A stretch of 64,000 bases of DNA from Paragemmobacter amnigenus (GCF_009908265.2 NZ_JAAATX020000006.1:1-64000); one strand, 5' to 3'; numbered from the stretch's first letter, positions 48,501 through 58,599 are shown. Notes: generated by a model not told the origin, from the sequence alone. A program made the numbers and translations.

Positions 48501-48529
48501 TTGGCCGAATCTTCGACAGCGGATATCCT
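48501..48529 (+). promoter_or_regulatory. Candidate promoter of the second RTX gene
   Basis: TTGGCC (48501-48506) and TATCCT (48524-48529) are 17 bases apart, 37 bases upstream of ATG 48567. The match is good for this GC-rich genome but unproven. Confidence 0.4.
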
Positions 48530-48566
48530 CAGGGTTGTGTTGTGCGTGAATTCGGGGACGAGTATT

Positions 48567-50291
48567 ATGGGTATGCTTCTTCTTATGTCTCTTCTTGGCG
48601 CGGGTGCACTCTGGGCAGCCTTGGCCCCTGACGATACGGGACCGGATGACGACCCCGACCGCGGCACGAACGGCCCCTCTCCCGATCCCGATACGAACAC
48701 GCTCGACCCTGAGGGCGACTTCACCGGCGGCACCGAAGGCCCCGACGACATGATGGCCGACGGTGCCGACACCCTGCGCGGCCGCGCCGGTCCCGACAGC
48801 CTCACCGCCTCGGACAACTCCACCGCCTATGGCGACACGGGCCGTGACAAGATCACCCTCTCGGGCACCGCCACCGGCTATGGCGGCGCGGGGGACGATA
48901 CGCTCTCCGGCATCGACGACAGCATGGCCTATGGCGGCAGCGGCAACGACGAGCTGCAACTGATCGACGGCGCGCAGGGCGCGGGCGGCGAGGGCGACGA
49001 CCGCATCTTCTGGTATCCCAGCCAGGCCGCACCCTCGGGCCACGACGTCCTGATCTCGGGCAACGAAGGCAACGACACCCTCTCCGCCTGGTCGCAAGAG
49101 GACGGGCAGGTCACGCTTGCGGGCGGGATCGGGCGCGATCTGCTCATTGCCGGCGACGGCGTCCTCGCACGCGGCTCCTTCGGCGCGGACACGCTGGTGG
49201 GCGGGGCAGGTGCGACCCTGACCGGAGGAGAGGGCGCAGACCGCTTCATCGTATCGAAAAACGAGGCTTTCAGCAAATCGAATGAACCAACCACCATCAC
49301 CGATTTCGTCAAGGGCACCGACACCCTGACCGTCGCGTTTGACCATACGCCGTCGCGGATCGACCTGTCCGAAAGCGGCGGCGACACCCGCCTGACGGTC
49401 GAATGGATCAGGGCCGATGCCGCGACCGACAGCCAGAGCATCCTCGTCAAGGGCGTCACCGGACTGACACTGGACGATTTCACCTTCGTGCAAGAGGTGC
49501 GCCAGACATACGGCACCGACGGCACCTTCGACGTCGTGCCCTCTGCCCCGCTCGGCCCCGTGACGACCGGCACCGCAGGGGCCGACAGCCTGACCCTGCC
49601 TGCCGGTGCGCCTGTGGTCATCACGGGTGACGGCAATGACAGCGTCACTGCGGGGCCGGGAACGACCGACGGGATCATCGCGCTTGGCGACGGCAACGAC
49701 ACCTATTCCGCCACGGGCGCCTTCGCCACGCTTTACGCCGGAAACGGCGACGATGCCGTCACCTATGAAACCGGCCCCGATCCCGCAGATTTCGACGGCT
49801 ATTTCGTCCGCCTCGACACCGGCGCGGGCAACGATACCGTCTCGATCGACGCAGGCGCCCCGGCCGCGGACGGCGTCTATCTGTCGGTCGAACTCGGCGC
49901 GGGCAACGACGTCCTGACCGTGGACAAGGACGTGACGCGCGAGGTTTCGGTCCTCGACGGCGACGGTGACGACACCGTCTCGGTCTGGATGGGCCACAGC
50001 GTCAACTCGGCCGAGGCGGGCAACGACCTTCTGACCATCAGCGTGGACGCGGACCATATCGACACCCGCCAACCCGTGCGCCTGATCGAATTCGGCAAGG
50101 GCGACCGCGTGGTCATCGAACTGGAATCCGGGATCACGGGCGACGTCCAGTTCGTCCCGCTCCCCTCCACCGATTCAAGCGAACCGGTGACAGAGGTGCG
50201 GGTGGGCGGCAAGCCGGTCGTCATCTTCGAAGGCACGATCAAGGCCGACGACCCCCGCATCACCGTCACCCGCGACGCGGTCTTTGCCTGA
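48567..50291 (+). CDS. RTX-like calcium-binding repeat protein with N-terminal hydrophobic anchor
   Basis: This 574-residue protein starts MGMLLLMSLLGAGALWAALAP, a hydrophobic segment, followed by an acidic proline/aspartate-rich linker (about residues 24-60). Several RTX-like motifs follow (GGAGDDTLSG, GGSGNDELQ, GGEGADRF, LGDGNDTYS, GNGDDAV, GAGNDTVS, GAGNDVLTV), spaced irregularly with beta-rich segments between. The C-terminus (ITVTRDAVFA) differs from the VCBS protein at 1-2023. I see no adjacent secretion genes. ATG 48567 was chosen after gggacgag; upstream sequence in the same frame is not domain-like. Function is unknown. Confidence 0.85.
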   Translation: MGMLLLMSLLGAGALWAALAPDDTGPDDDPDRGTNGPSPDPDTNTLDPEGDFTGGTEGPDDMMADGADTLRGRAGPDSLTASDNSTAYGDTGRDKITLSGTATGYGGAGDDTLSGIDDSMAYGGSGNDELQLIDGAQGAGGEGDDRIFWYPSQAAPSGHDVLISGNEGNDTLSAWSQEDGQVTLAGGIGRDLLIAGDGVLARGSFGADTLVGGAGATLTGGEGADRFIVSKNEAFSKSNEPTTITDFVKGTDTLTVAFDHTPSRIDLSESGGDTRLTVEWIRADAATDSQSILVKGVTGLTLDDFTFVQEVRQTYGTDGTFDVVPSAPLGPVTTGTAGADSLTLPAGAPVVITGDGNDSVTAGPGTTDGIIALGDGNDTYSATGAFATLYAGNGDDAVTYETGPDPADFDGYFVRLDTGAGNDTVSIDAGAPAADGVYLSVELGAGNDVLTVDKDVTREVSVLDGDGDDTVSVWMGHSVNSAEAGNDLLTISVDADHIDTRQPVRLIEFGKGDRVVIELESGITGDVQFVPLPSTDSSEPVTEVRVGGKPVVIFEGTIKADDPRITVTRDAVFA

Positions 50292-50309
50292 CCGCCCCCC
50301 TTTGCCTGA

Positions 50310-50336
50310 CAACACCCCCCCAATGCGGCGGGGGGG
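50310..50336. terminator. Weak two-way terminator between the RTX gene and the methyltransferase gene
   Basis: A run of seven C (ccccccc) and a run of seven G (ggggggg) flank aatgcgg between two convergent genes. The stem is strong but neither side has a T-tract. Confidence 0.4.
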
Positions 50337-51095
50337 CTAGCTGCGGTTCATCGCGGGTTCCGGCGCGCCCTTGCCCACGCCTTCCAGCACCTTCAGCGGC
50401 CGCCGCACCACCGCGCCCAGCCCGCCCCGCGTCGGCGCATAGACCTGCTTCGATGCCTCCACCATCAGCACGCCCCCCGCCAGCCACGGCCCGAACCGCC
50501 GCCCGAAGCCTTCCCAGAAATCCGCCGTCCTGAGCCAGAACCGCGCCTGCGACGGCGGCGCGAACAGCGCGGCACTCGTCCGCTCCGGCGTGAAGCCGTG
50601 CCGCTTCAACTGCGTCTCGAGTTGCGACATCGAATAGGGCCGCCCGAACCCGAAGGGCGTGATGTCCCGCCGCGACCACAGCCCCGACCGGTTGGGCACG
50701 ATGAACAGAGCCCGCCCCCCCGGCCCCAGCACGCGATGCGCCTCTTCCAGCACCGCGCTGGGATGTTCCGACGTCTCCAGCCCGTGCAGCATCACCAGCC
50801 GGTCCACCATCCCCGTGGGCACCGGCCACAGCGTTTCCTCGCAAAGGACGCTCACATTCTCCATGCCCGCAGGCCATGGCATCACCCCCTGCGGCCCCGG
50901 CATCAGCCCGATCACGCGGCGGCTCTCGGCCAGATAGGGCCGCAACAGCGGCACCGCGAAACCGAACCCCGCCACCGTCTGCCCCGCCTGCACCGGCCAC
51001 ATCGCGACCACACGGTCACGGATCGCCCGCTGCGCCACGCGGCCAAGCTGCGTGCGATAATAGAAGTTCCGCAGGTCGAGCACGTCGAGGTGCAT
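50337..51095 (-). CDS. Class I SAM-dependent methyltransferase
   Basis: This 252-residue protein has a degenerate SAM-binding start ([17 protein letters not shown]) in place of the usual GxGxG, then [39 protein letters not shown], a methyltransferase_11-type core (given in part: HGLETSEHP and [13 protein letters not shown]). It may use an altered SAM loop or be inactive; the substrate is unknown. It is divergent from gloB, which suggests a shared regulatory region of 62 bases. Confidence 0.85.
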   Translation of the reverse strand: MHLDVLDLRNFYYRTQLGRVAQRAIRDRVVAMWPVQAGQTVAGFGFAVPLLRPYLAESRRVIGLMPGPQGVMPWPAGMENVSVLCEETLWPVPTGMVDRLVMLHGLETSEHPSAVLEEAHRVLGPGGRALFIVPNRSGLWSRRDITPFGFGRPYSMSQLETQLKRHGFTPERTSAALFAPPSQARFWLRTADFWEGFGRRFGPWLAGGVLMVEASKQVYAPTRGGLGAVVRRPLKVLEGVGKGAPEPAMNRS

Positions 51096-51157
51096 TGCAC
51101 TTGGCCTTCACGCCGGTCCAGACTGGCGACAGAATACCGATGAACGGAACAAAGACC

Positions 51158-51925
51158 ATGCCGCTCGAACTCGTCACCATTCCCTGCCTCTCGGACAATT
51201 ACACCTACCTCGTCCATGACGGCGAAACCGGCGAGACGGCGGTCATCGACGTCCCCGACTCCGCGCCGGTGCTCAAGGCGCTCTCCGACCGTGGCTGGAC
51301 GCTGTCGGCCATCTGGCTCACCCACCACCACTCCGACCATATCGACGGCGTGGCCGAACTGCGCGCCGCGACCGGCGCGATGGTGATCGGTGCCGCAGCC
51401 GATGCCCACCGCCTGCCCCCCCTCGACCTCGCCCTGCCGGACGAGGGGGCGCTGACCCTCGGCCGCCACACGGTGGAAACATTCCCCGTGCCGGGCCATA
51501 CCGTGGGCCACATCGCCTTCCACATCCCCGACGCAAAGCTCGTCTTCACCGGCGACAGCCTGATGTCGGCGGGCTGCGGCCGCCTCTTCGAAGGCACGCC
51601 CGCGCAGATGTGGGCCTCGCTCTCGCGTCTGGCGGACCTGCACCCCGACACGCTGGTCTGCTCGGGTCACGAATACACCGCCTCGAACATCCGTTTCGCC
51701 CTGACCCTTGAACCCGCGAACGCAGCCCTTATCTCCCGTTCAGAACGGGTCGCGGCCCTTCGTGCGTCCGGCCGCCCCACCGTCCCCGTCCCCTTGTCCG
51801 AAGAACTGGCAACCAACCCCTTCCTGCGCGCCCCGCTGCCTGCGCTCAAGGCAGCCATCGGCAAACCCGACGCCTCCGACGCCGAGTGCTTCGCCGAAAT
51901 CCGGGCCCGCAAGGACAGGTTCTGA
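51158..51925 (+). CDS. gloB: Hydroxyacylglutathione hydrolase (glyoxalase II)
   Basis: This 255-residue metallo-beta-lactamase-fold enzyme hydrolyses S-lactoylglutathione to lactate and glutathione, finishing methylglyoxal detoxification. The two-metal site is visible as LTHHHSDHIDG, PVPGHTVGHIAFH, FTGDSLMSAGCGRLFEG and CSGHEYTASNIRF. The start is 51158 (MPLELVTIPCLSDNY); an upstream in-frame ATG at 51140 adds six residues and has a poorer ribosome-binding site. Confidence 0.95.
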   Translation: MPLELVTIPCLSDNYTYLVHDGETGETAVIDVPDSAPVLKALSDRGWTLSAIWLTHHHSDHIDGVAELRAATGAMVIGAAADAHRLPPLDLALPDEGALTLGRHTVETFPVPGHTVGHIAFHIPDAKLVFTGDSLMSAGCGRLFEGTPAQMWASLSRLADLHPDTLVCSGHEYTASNIRFALTLEPANAALISRSERVAALRASGRPTVPVPLSEELATNPFLRAPLPALKAAIGKPDASDAECFAEIRARKDRF

Positions 51926-51996
51926 CCAAATCCTGCATCCCGCCGTTCACTTTTTGCGGCTCGGGTGCAGCAAACCGCAATATCGGCCAAAAAACC

Positions 51997-52002
51997 CTTG
52001 AA
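51997..52002 (+). promoter_or_regulatory. Possible RpoH-type -35 upstream of clpA
   Basis: CTTGAA at 51997 is the core of heat-shock -35 elements and lies 95 bases before the clpA start. No convincing CCCCAT-type -10 follows at the right distance, so this is weak. Confidence 0.25.
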
Positions 52003-52096
52003 GTAAGGCAAAATAAGCCGAACTCTAAAGGGCATGAGGCCACGGTTCGGCGGGGCTCTTCCCCCAAGGAACCCTGAGGAACAGGAGCACATCAAC

Positions 52097-54418
52097 GTGC
52101 CGTCTTTTTCGACAACACTCGAGCAGGCCATCCACGGCGCACTGGCCCTTGCCAATGCCCGCCGCCACGAACTCGCCACGCTGGAACACCTCCTGCTGGC
52201 CCTGATCGACGAACCCGACGCGGCCCGCGTGATGAAGGCCTGCTCGGTCAACCTTGACGAACTCCGCAAGACGCTGGTGGATTTCATCGACGACGACCTC
52301 TCCACCCTCGTCACCGATGTCGAAGGGTCCGAGGCCGTGCCCACCGCCGCCTTCCAGCGCGTGATCCAGCGCGCCGCGATCCACGTCCAATCGTCGGGCC
52401 GCACCGAAGTGACCGGCGCCAACGTCCTTGTCGCGATCTTCGCCGAACGGGAATCCAACGCCGCCTACTTCCTGCAGGAACAGGACATGACCCGCTACGA
52501 CGCGGTCAACTTCATCGCCCATGGCGTGGCGAAAGACCCCTCATACGGCGAATCCCGCCCCGTCTCCGGCGCGGACGAAGACCGTCAGGAAACCCCCAAG
52601 GCCGAAGCGGGCGAGGCGAAGGAATCCGCCCTGTCGAAATACTGCGTCGACCTGAACGTCAAGGCGATGAAGGGCGACGTCGACCCGCTCATCGGGCGCG
52701 AGGCGGAAGTGGAACGCGCGATCCAGGTCCTTTGCCGCCGCCGCAAGAACAACCCGCTCCTCGTGGGCGACCCCGGCGTGGGCAAGACCGCCATCGCCGA
52801 AGGTCTGGCGTGGAAGATCGTGAAAAAGGAAGTCCCCGAGGTTCTCTCGGGCGCCACCATCTTCTCGCTCGACATGGGCGCGCTGCTCGCGGGCACCCGC
52901 TATCGCGGCGACTTCGAGGAACGCCTGAAGGCCGTGGTCAAGGAGATGGAGGATCACCCCGACGGCATCCTCTTCATCGACGAGATCCACACCGTCATCG
53001 GCGCGGGCGCGACCTCTGGCGGCGCGATGGACGCATCGAACCTGCTGAAGCCCGCGCTTCAGGGTGGTAAACTCCGCACCATGGGCTCCACCACCTACAA
53101 GGAATTCCGCCAGCACTTCGAAAAGGACCGCGCCCTGTCGCGCCGCTTCCAGAAGATAGACGTGAACGAACCCTCGGTGCCGGACGCCATCAAGATCCTC
53201 ATGGGCCTGAAACCCCATTTCGAAGAACACCACGACCTGCGCTACACCGCCGACGCCATCAAGGCAGCGGTGGAACTGGCGGCACGCTACATCAACGACC
53301 GCAAACTCCCCGATAGCGCCATCGACGTGATCGACGAGGCGGGCGCGGCGCAGCACCTCTTGCCCGAAAGCAAGCGCCGCAAGACGCTGGGCACCAAGGA
53401 GATCGAGGCGGTCGTGGCGAAAATCGCCCGCATCCCGCCCAAGAACGTCTCCAAGGACGATGCCGAAACCCTGCGCGATCTGGAAAAGACCCTCAAACGC
53501 GTCGTCTTCGGTCAGGACAAGGCGGTAGAGGCTCTCTGCTCCTCCATCAAACTCGCCCGCGCAGGGCTGCGCGAGCCGGAAAAGCCCATCGGCAACTACC
53601 TTTTCGCGGGCCCCACGGGTGTGGGCAAGACCGAGGTGGCAAAGCAGCTCGCCTCCTCGCTCGGCGTGGAACTCCTGCGCTTCGACATGTCGGAATATAT
53701 GGAGAAACACGCCGTTTCCCGCCTGATCGGCGCGCCTCCGGGCTATGTCGGCTTCGATCAGGGCGGCATGCTGACCGATGGCGTGGACCAGCACCCCCAT
53801 TGCGTCCTCCTGCTGGACGAAATGGAAAAGGCGCATCCGGATGTCTACAACATCCTGCTGCAGGTGATGGACCACGGCAAGCTGACCGACCACAACGGCC
53901 GGACGGTGGACTTCCGCAACGTGATCCTCATCATGACCTCGAACGCGGGCGCGTCGGACATGGCCAAGGCCGCCATCGGCTTTGGCCGCGAACGCCGCAC
54001 GGGCGAAGACACCGCCGCGATCGAGCGGATCTTCACCCCCGAATTCCGCAACCGCCTTGACGCGGTGATCTCCTTCGCCCCCTTGGGCAAGGAAATCATC
54101 CTTCAGGTGGTCGAGAAATTCGTGCTCCAACTCGAAGCACAGCTCATGGATCGTGGCGTCCATATCGAACTCACCCCCGAGGCCGCGCAGTGGCTGGGGG
54201 ACAAGGGCTATGACGACAAGATGGGCGCGCGTCCCCTTGGCCGCGTGATTCAGGAACACATCAAGAAACCGCTGGCCGAGGAACTGCTCTTCGGCAAGCT
54301 GACAAAGGGCGGCGTGGTCCGCGTGGCGGTCAAGGACGATGCGATCGAACTGCTGATCGAGGAACCGGCCAAGCCCCGCCTGACGGGCCAGAAACCCCCG
54401 CTGCTGACGGCAGAATGA
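52097..54418 (+). CDS. clpA: ATP-dependent Clp protease ATP-binding subunit ClpA
   Basis: This 773-residue AAA+ unfoldase feeds substrates to ClpP. It has the N-domain ([30 protein letters not shown], residues about 7-36, parts shown: [12 protein letters not shown] and LEHLLLAL), Walker A loops [13 protein letters not shown] near residue 224 and [13 protein letters not shown] near 507, and Walker [14 protein letters not shown] and [13 protein letters not shown]. The true start is GTG 52097 ([10 protein letters not shown]) with an aggagc ribosome-binding site; the longer ATG reading at 52034 adds an unlike N-terminus. clpS is not in the window. The M23 peptidase gene overlaps its stop. Confidence 0.97.
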   Translation: MPSFSTTLEQAIHGALALANARRHELATLEHLLLALIDEPDAARVMKACSVNLDELRKTLVDFIDDDLSTLVTDVEGSEAVPTAAFQRVIQRAAIHVQSSGRTEVTGANVLVAIFAERESNAAYFLQEQDMTRYDAVNFIAHGVAKDPSYGESRPVSGADEDRQETPKAEAGEAKESALSKYCVDLNVKAMKGDVDPLIGREAEVERAIQVLCRRRKNNPLLVGDPGVGKTAIAEGLAWKIVKKEVPEVLSGATIFSLDMGALLAGTRYRGDFEERLKAVVKEMEDHPDGILFIDEIHTVIGAGATSGGAMDASNLLKPALQGGKLRTMGSTTYKEFRQHFEKDRALSRRFQKIDVNEPSVPDAIKILMGLKPHFEEHHDLRYTADAIKAAVELAARYINDRKLPDSAIDVIDEAGAAQHLLPESKRRKTLGTKEIEAVVAKIARIPPKNVSKDDAETLRDLEKTLKRVVFGQDKAVEALCSSIKLARAGLREPEKPIGNYLFAGPTGVGKTEVAKQLASSLGVELLRFDMSEYMEKHAVSRLIGAPPGYVGFDQGGMLTDGVDQHPHCVLLLDEMEKAHPDVYNILLQVMDHGKLTDHNGRTVDFRNVILIMTSNAGASDMAKAAIGFGRERRTGEDTAAIERIFTPEFRNRLDAVISFAPLGKEIILQVVEKFVLQLEAQLMDRGVHIELTPEAAQWLGDKGYDDKMGARPLGRVIQEHIKKPLAEELLFGKLTKGGVVRVAVKDDAIELLIEEPAKPRLTGQKPPLLTAE

Positions 54419-55374
54419 TCCGTCCGCTGGCCCTACTGACATTGGCCCTCGCCACCCCGGCGGGGGCCTTTGACTTTGCCCAGCCCATCGCCTGCACCCT
54501 TGGCACCGATTGCCACGTGCAGAACTACTTCGACCGCGACCCCGGCGCGGGCACCGCCGATGTCGGCTGCGGCAACCTCACCTACAACGGCCATGACGGC
54601 ACCGACTTCGCCCTGCCCTCGCTGGCCGCGATGCAGGCGGGTGTCGACGTCCTCGCCGCCGCGCCCGGCACGGTGCGCGGCATCCGCGACGGAATGCCCG
54701 ACATCGCCATATCGGACCCCGCCGCCCCCCCGCTGGACGGGCGCGACTGCGGCAACGGCGTCGCCATCGACCACGGCGACGGCTGGGAAACCCAGTATTG
54801 CCACATGAAACAGGGCAGCATCCGCGTCCGCACAGGCGACCGCGTGGAAACGGGCCAGCCGCTCGGTCTGGTGGGCCTGTCGGGCAACACCGAATTCCCC
54901 CACCTGCACCTGACGATCCGCAAGGACGGCACCGAACTCGACCCCTTCGCCCCCGAACCCGCCACCGCCTGCGGCACCGTTCCGCCCGATACGCTCTGGT
55001 CCGCCCCCCTTGCCTATGATCCCTTCGGCTTCACCGGCGCGGGCTTCTTCACCGCCGTGCCGGAATGGGACGCGATCAAGGCCGGGCTGGACAGCCCCGC
55101 CACCCTGCCCACCGATGCCCCCGCCCTCGTCCTCTGGGCCAGCTATTTCGGCCCGCGTCAGGGCGACGAACTCACCCTCGCCATCACCGGCCCGCAGGGC
55201 GAGGTGATCCGCCAGACCATCCCGATCGACCGCACACAGGCCATAGCCTTCCGCGCCGTGGGCAAACGCACCCCGCAGGGCGGATGGCCAGCGGGCAGCT
55301 ATTCCGGTGAAATCGCCCTGACCCGCAACGGGGTGGAACTGGGGCGACAGGGCGTGATGCTGACGGTCGAGTAA
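54415..55374 (+). CDS. M23 family metallopeptidase, exported
   Basis: This 319-residue protein starts with a signal peptide ([18 protein letters not shown]). The M23 (LytM-like) zinc site residues are His and Asp in YNGHDGTDFALP near residue 60 and HLHLTIRKDGTELDPF near 165, where His-x-His is kept. It would cut peptidoglycan cross-bridges in the periplasm. A C-terminal beta domain (about 220-319) follows. The ATG overlaps the clpA stop (ATGA). Confidence 0.9.
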   Translation: MIRPLALLTLALATPAGAFDFAQPIACTLGTDCHVQNYFDRDPGAGTADVGCGNLTYNGHDGTDFALPSLAAMQAGVDVLAAAPGTVRGIRDGMPDIAISDPAAPPLDGRDCGNGVAIDHGDGWETQYCHMKQGSIRVRTGDRVETGQPLGLVGLSGNTEFPHLHLTIRKDGTELDPFAPEPATACGTVPPDTLWSAPLAYDPFGFTGAGFFTAVPEWDAIKAGLDSPATLPTDAPALVLWASYFGPRQGDELTLAITGPQGEVIRQTIPIDRTQAIAFRAVGKRTPQGGWPAGSYSGEIALTRNGVELGRQGVMLTVE

Positions 55375-55407
55375 GGTTTTTCCAGACTTGGCGCGACGGT
55401 CAGGACG

Positions 55408-55550
55408 GGACCGTGGCCCAAAGCCACGGTCCGCGCACGTCCCGCCCCACCGGGACGTGCGCCACGGGCGCCCGCCCCGGCGCGACGCGCGCGGCCCTAC
55501 CGGCGGAGTGTAGAAACGCCCCACTGGGGCCTTTCAACACTCCTCGCTCT
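55408..55550 (+). repeat. Two-hairpin dispersed element, copy 2
   Basis: Hairpin I is ggaccgtggc (55408-55417) with gccacggtcc (55423-55432). The core gacgcgcgcggccctacc near 55484 equals copy 1. Hairpin II pairs ggagtgt/acactcc, gaaa/tttc and gcccc/ggggc across 55505-55543. Most of the 456-base gap to the OmpA gene is filled by this element and by the GGCACAG element below; no gene is seen. Confidence 0.75.
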
Positions 55551-55691
55551 TCAAAAACAGAACTGCCGCCCGCTCATGGGGAGACCCGCCAGCACTCTGA
55601 CTGGCCGTATTTCGCCCCTGCACTGGACTCATCCCTATTGATTGCGCCCGGCTCCGAAAAACCCACAACATCCGAGCCCAACTGTGCGCCA

Positions 55692-55798
55692 GCGCACGCT
55701 TAACCACGTTTTCCCGCCCGCCTCTCTCCGGATTTGTATGCACACTCTGCGGCACAACCAGCGGCACAGGCAGCGGCACAGCCGTTTCCGCCCAACCC
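55692..55798 (+). repeat. GGCACAG 12-bp-phased element, copy 2
   Basis: It reads gcacgcttaaccacg, gatttgtatgcacact, then gcggcaca, gcggcacag and gcggcacag at 12-bp steps, then cgcccaaccc. It matches copy 1 at 15246 along its whole length. Confidence 0.8.
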
Positions 55799-55830
55799 AC
55801 CGAAATTCCAGCGTAAATTAACGCCGCACC

Positions 55831-57423
55831 CTAGCGTTCGGTCAGCTTCAACTCGATCCGCCGGTTCAGCGCACGGGCCGCATTATCATCCCCCGCCGCA
55901 ACGGGCCGATACTCGCCAAACCCCGTCGCCGCCAGCCGGTCCGGCGGGAAGCCAAGGCTTTCCTGCATGTATCTAACAACGCTCAAAGCCCGCGCCTGCG
56001 ACAACTCCCAATTGTCGCGGAACTCGCCGAAACCGGACAGGGGAAGGTTGTCCGTATGCCCGTCCACACGGATGATCCAGTCGATCTCGGGCGGGATTTC
56101 CCCCCTGATTTCATTCAGGATTTCCACCACACCGGCAATCTGCGTCCGCCCCTCGGCGGCCAGTTCTGCAGCCCCCGGCTGGAACAGCACCTCAGACGAA
56201 AAGACGAAGCGGTCGCCCACCACCCGCACCCCCTCGCGCCCGTCCAGAAGGGTGGATAGTTTGCCAAAGAATTCAGACCGATAGCGTGCCAGATCGGCAT
56301 TCTCCGCCGCCAGCCGCGCCGCCTCTGCCGCCTCCAGCTCCGCCCGTTTCCGCTGCTCTGCCGCCACCTGCGCCAAGGCCGCGTTCAACTGCGTGCCCAG
56401 CGCATCCAGCTGCACCTGCGCCGCCTCGTCCCGCGCGGCGGAGGCGTCCAGGATCCCCTGCAACTGCGCCAACTGCGCCCGCAGCGCCCCGATCTGCTCG
56501 TTCAACAGCGCCACTTTCCGCTGCGCTTCCAAGGACTTGGCCTGTTCCTCGGTCAACGCCCGTTCTGCGGCGGCCAGAACGGCGTCCTTGTCCGTCTGCC
56601 CTTCTGCCGCCTTCGCCGCCTCGGTCTGCGCGGCGGCCAAAAGGGTCAAGGTCTCCTCCGCCTGCCGCCGCTGCTCCTCCAGCGCCAGGGTCATGGCGGC
56701 CAGTTCATCCTCCGACCCCTTAAGCTTCTCGCGCAATTCCTCCAGCGCAGCCGCATCCACCAACCGCGCCGCCTCTTCCTCGGACAGCTTCGCCTCGGCC
56801 CCTTCGGCCCGCGATTGCAGGCTGGCGATCAGGCTTTCCAGCGCCTGCCGCCGCGCCGCCATAAAGCGGGCGGTCTCGGCATTCGCATCCACCTCCTCGC
56901 GCGCGCGGGCAAGGGCAAGCTGCATCGCCTCCTGCTCGGTCAGCAGTTTTTTCTGAGCATCCTCAAGCTCTTGCACGGAAGCTGTCAGCTCCGTCACCTG
57001 CCCCCGCGCCGCGTCCCGCTCGGCCAGCAGACTGGCGACCTGCGCCTCGAAACTGGCGATCCGGCCCTGTGCCGCCTCCAGATCACCCTGCGCCGTGGCA
57101 AGCTGCCCCGTCAGCGTGGCGATCAGCGATGCCTGCCGCTCACCCTCGGCCTGCGCCGCGGTCAGCGACGCGGTCAGGCTGTCCACCTGCTCCTCCAGCC
57201 CCGCCGCCCGCTGCCGTTCCAGCCCCAGCGCATCGGCCAGTTGCGAAATCTGGTCGGTCAGGCTGTCCAGTTCGTTGGATTGCGTGGTGATGGTCTCGCG
57301 CAGGACCATCTGCATGACGGTGAAGATGGTCAGCACGAACATCATCACCATCAAGAGCGTGGTGACAGCGTCCACGAAACCCGGCCAGATCAGATTCGAA
57401 TCCCGCCGCGACCGCAGTGCCAT
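55831..57423 (-). CDS. OmpA/MotB-like peptidoglycan-binding protein with long coiled coil
   Basis: This 530-residue protein has one N-terminal membrane segment (FVDAVTTLLMVMMFVLTIFTVM) carrying the conserved aspartate of MotB/TolR/ExbD proteins. A coiled coil of about 300 residues follows (rich in EEQ, LEAA and AAQ heptads), and then an OmpA-like domain with WIIRVDGHTDNLPL and LSQARALSVVRYM. It starts MALRSRRDSNLIWPG. It lies 3 bases after the ExbB/MotA-like gene and would form an ion-driven stator with it. It is not a flagellar MotB, and its partner process is unknown. Confidence 0.9.
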   Translation of the reverse strand: MALRSRRDSNLIWPGFVDAVTTLLMVMMFVLTIFTVMQMVLRETITTQSNELDSLTDQISQLADALGLERQRAAGLEEQVDSLTASLTAAQAEGERQASLIATLTGQLATAQGDLEAAQGRIASFEAQVASLLAERDAARGQVTELTASVQELEDAQKKLLTEQEAMQLALARAREEVDANAETARFMAARRQALESLIASLQSRAEGAEAKLSEEEAARLVDAAALEELREKLKGSEDELAAMTLALEEQRRQAEETLTLLAAAQTEAAKAAEGQTDKDAVLAAAERALTEEQAKSLEAQRKVALLNEQIGALRAQLAQLQGILDASAARDEAAQVQLDALGTQLNAALAQVAAEQRKRAELEAAEAARLAAENADLARYRSEFFGKLSTLLDGREGVRVVGDRFVFSSEVLFQPGAAELAAEGRTQIAGVVEILNEIRGEIPPEIDWIIRVDGHTDNLPLSGFGEFRDNWELSQARALSVVRYMQESLGFPPDRLAATGFGEYRPVAAGDDNAARALNRRIELKLTER

Positions 57424-57426
57424 GAC

Positions 57427-58599
57427 CTATCCCCGCCCGACCGTGCCGCGCGACAACTGCCGGATCGCCGCCGTCAATGCCGCCAGATCGCCGCGCAGAT
57501 CGGCAATCGCCTCTTGCCGGCCAGCCGCCATTTCCTCAAGGATTTTCAACAGTTGCACGTCGATCGACCGCAGGCGCATCCGGCTTTCGGCATCAGCGCC
57601 CATGGCCCCCTCGCCCCCGCCGGACGTCACCGCCGCGATCAGTCGATCCTGCCCCTCGGCGATGCGGGCCAGAAGTTCGGCGCTCTCTCCCGTGGTCCGT
57701 TCGGCCAGACGCGACACGGCCCGCGCCAGATCGTCGATCTTGTCCTCGACCATCACCCGCGTGATGTCGGACTGGGTATAGAGCGATTGCAGCGCATCCA
57801 TCTGCGCCTGAACCTGCTCCAGAACCGCAGCCATCGCGGCGGTATCGCTGGCCTCGCCATCCGCGCTGGACAGACTGACCCGCGTGATGGACGACAACCA
57901 TTCCTCCAGCTCGCGGTAAAAGCGGTTTTGCCCATGGCCCGCGAAAAGCTCCAGCAGCCCGATCACCAGCGATCCGGCCAGCCCCAGAAGCGAGGAGGAG
58001 AACGCCGTCCCCATCCCGCCCAACTGGCTTTCCAGCCCCGACATCAGCTTTTCAAAGACCTGCAGGCCCGTCTCGCCCTCTTGCGGGGCAAGGGACCGGA
58101 TCGTCTCGACCACGGCGGGCACCGATGTGGCAAGGCCGAAGAACGTCCCCAGGAGGCCAAGGAAAACCAGAAGGTTGGCCAGATACCGCGTGATGTCCCG
58201 TGCCTCGTCGATCCGTGTCGCGACAGATTCAAGGATGGATCGTGATGACGAGGACGAAATCTGCATCCGCGCTCCCCGCGACCGCAACAGCGCGGCCAGC
58301 GGCGCCAGCAGGCGCGGCGGATTTGCCGTGTCATGTCCGGGGACATGGCGGACGAAATCCTCGATCCAGCTGACAGATTGCACAAGGATGAGAACCTGCC
58401 AGAAGCAGGTCACCACCCCCAGCAGGAAGACCGCCGTGATGAACCCGTTGAACAGCGGGTTGACCTGCAGGATCTCGGTCACTTCGCGATGGATGAACCA
58501 CGCGCCCGTCCCGACCAGAAGACAGACCACCAGCATGGCCACGATTTGCCGGATCGGCTGGCTGAAGGTCGGCGCGCCGTCGCCCCTGGTCTTTTCCAT
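57427..58599 (-). CDS. MotA/TolQ/ExbB-type proton channel protein
   Basis: This 390-residue protein has three to four membrane segments (IVAMLVVCLLVGTGAWFI, FITAVFLLGVVTCFWQVL, ANLLVFLGLLGTFFGLAT, SSSLLGLAGSLVIGLLELF). The LGLLGTFFGLATSVP and TAFSSSLLGLAGSLV blocks match the ExbB/MotA channel core. A cytoplasmic helical tail of about 150 residues follows. ATG 58599 was chosen; GTG 58608 is possible. It is the upstream partner of the OmpA/MotB-like gene. What the pair energises is not known. Confidence 0.88.
   Translation of the reverse strand: MEKTRGDGAPTFSQPIRQIVAMLVVCLLVGTGAWFIHREVTEILQVNPLFNGFITAVFLLGVVTCFWQVLILVQSVSWIEDFVRHVPGHDTANPPRLLAPLAALLRSRGARMQISSSSSRSILESVATRIDEARDITRYLANLLVFLGLLGTFFGLATSVPAVVETIRSLAPQEGETGLQVFEKLMSGLESQLGGMGTAFSSSLLGLAGSLVIGLLELFAGHGQNRFYRELEEWLSSITRVSLSSADGEASDTAAMAAVLEQVQAQMDALQSLYTQSDITRVMVEDKIDDLARAVSRLAERTTGESAELLARIAEGQDRLIAAVTSGGGEGAMGADAESRMRLRSIDVQLLKILEEMAAGRQEAIADLRGDLAALTAAIRQLSRGTVGRG

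Noticed and set aside
48567..50291. RTX cytolysin
   Set aside because: There are only scattered Ca-binding motifs, a hydrophobic N-terminus, and no acyltransferase or export genes next to it.
55831..58599. Zorya anti-phage system
   Set aside because: The pair looks like ZorA/ZorB in layout, but no ZorC, ZorD or ZorE gene is near, and the flanking genes are housekeeping.
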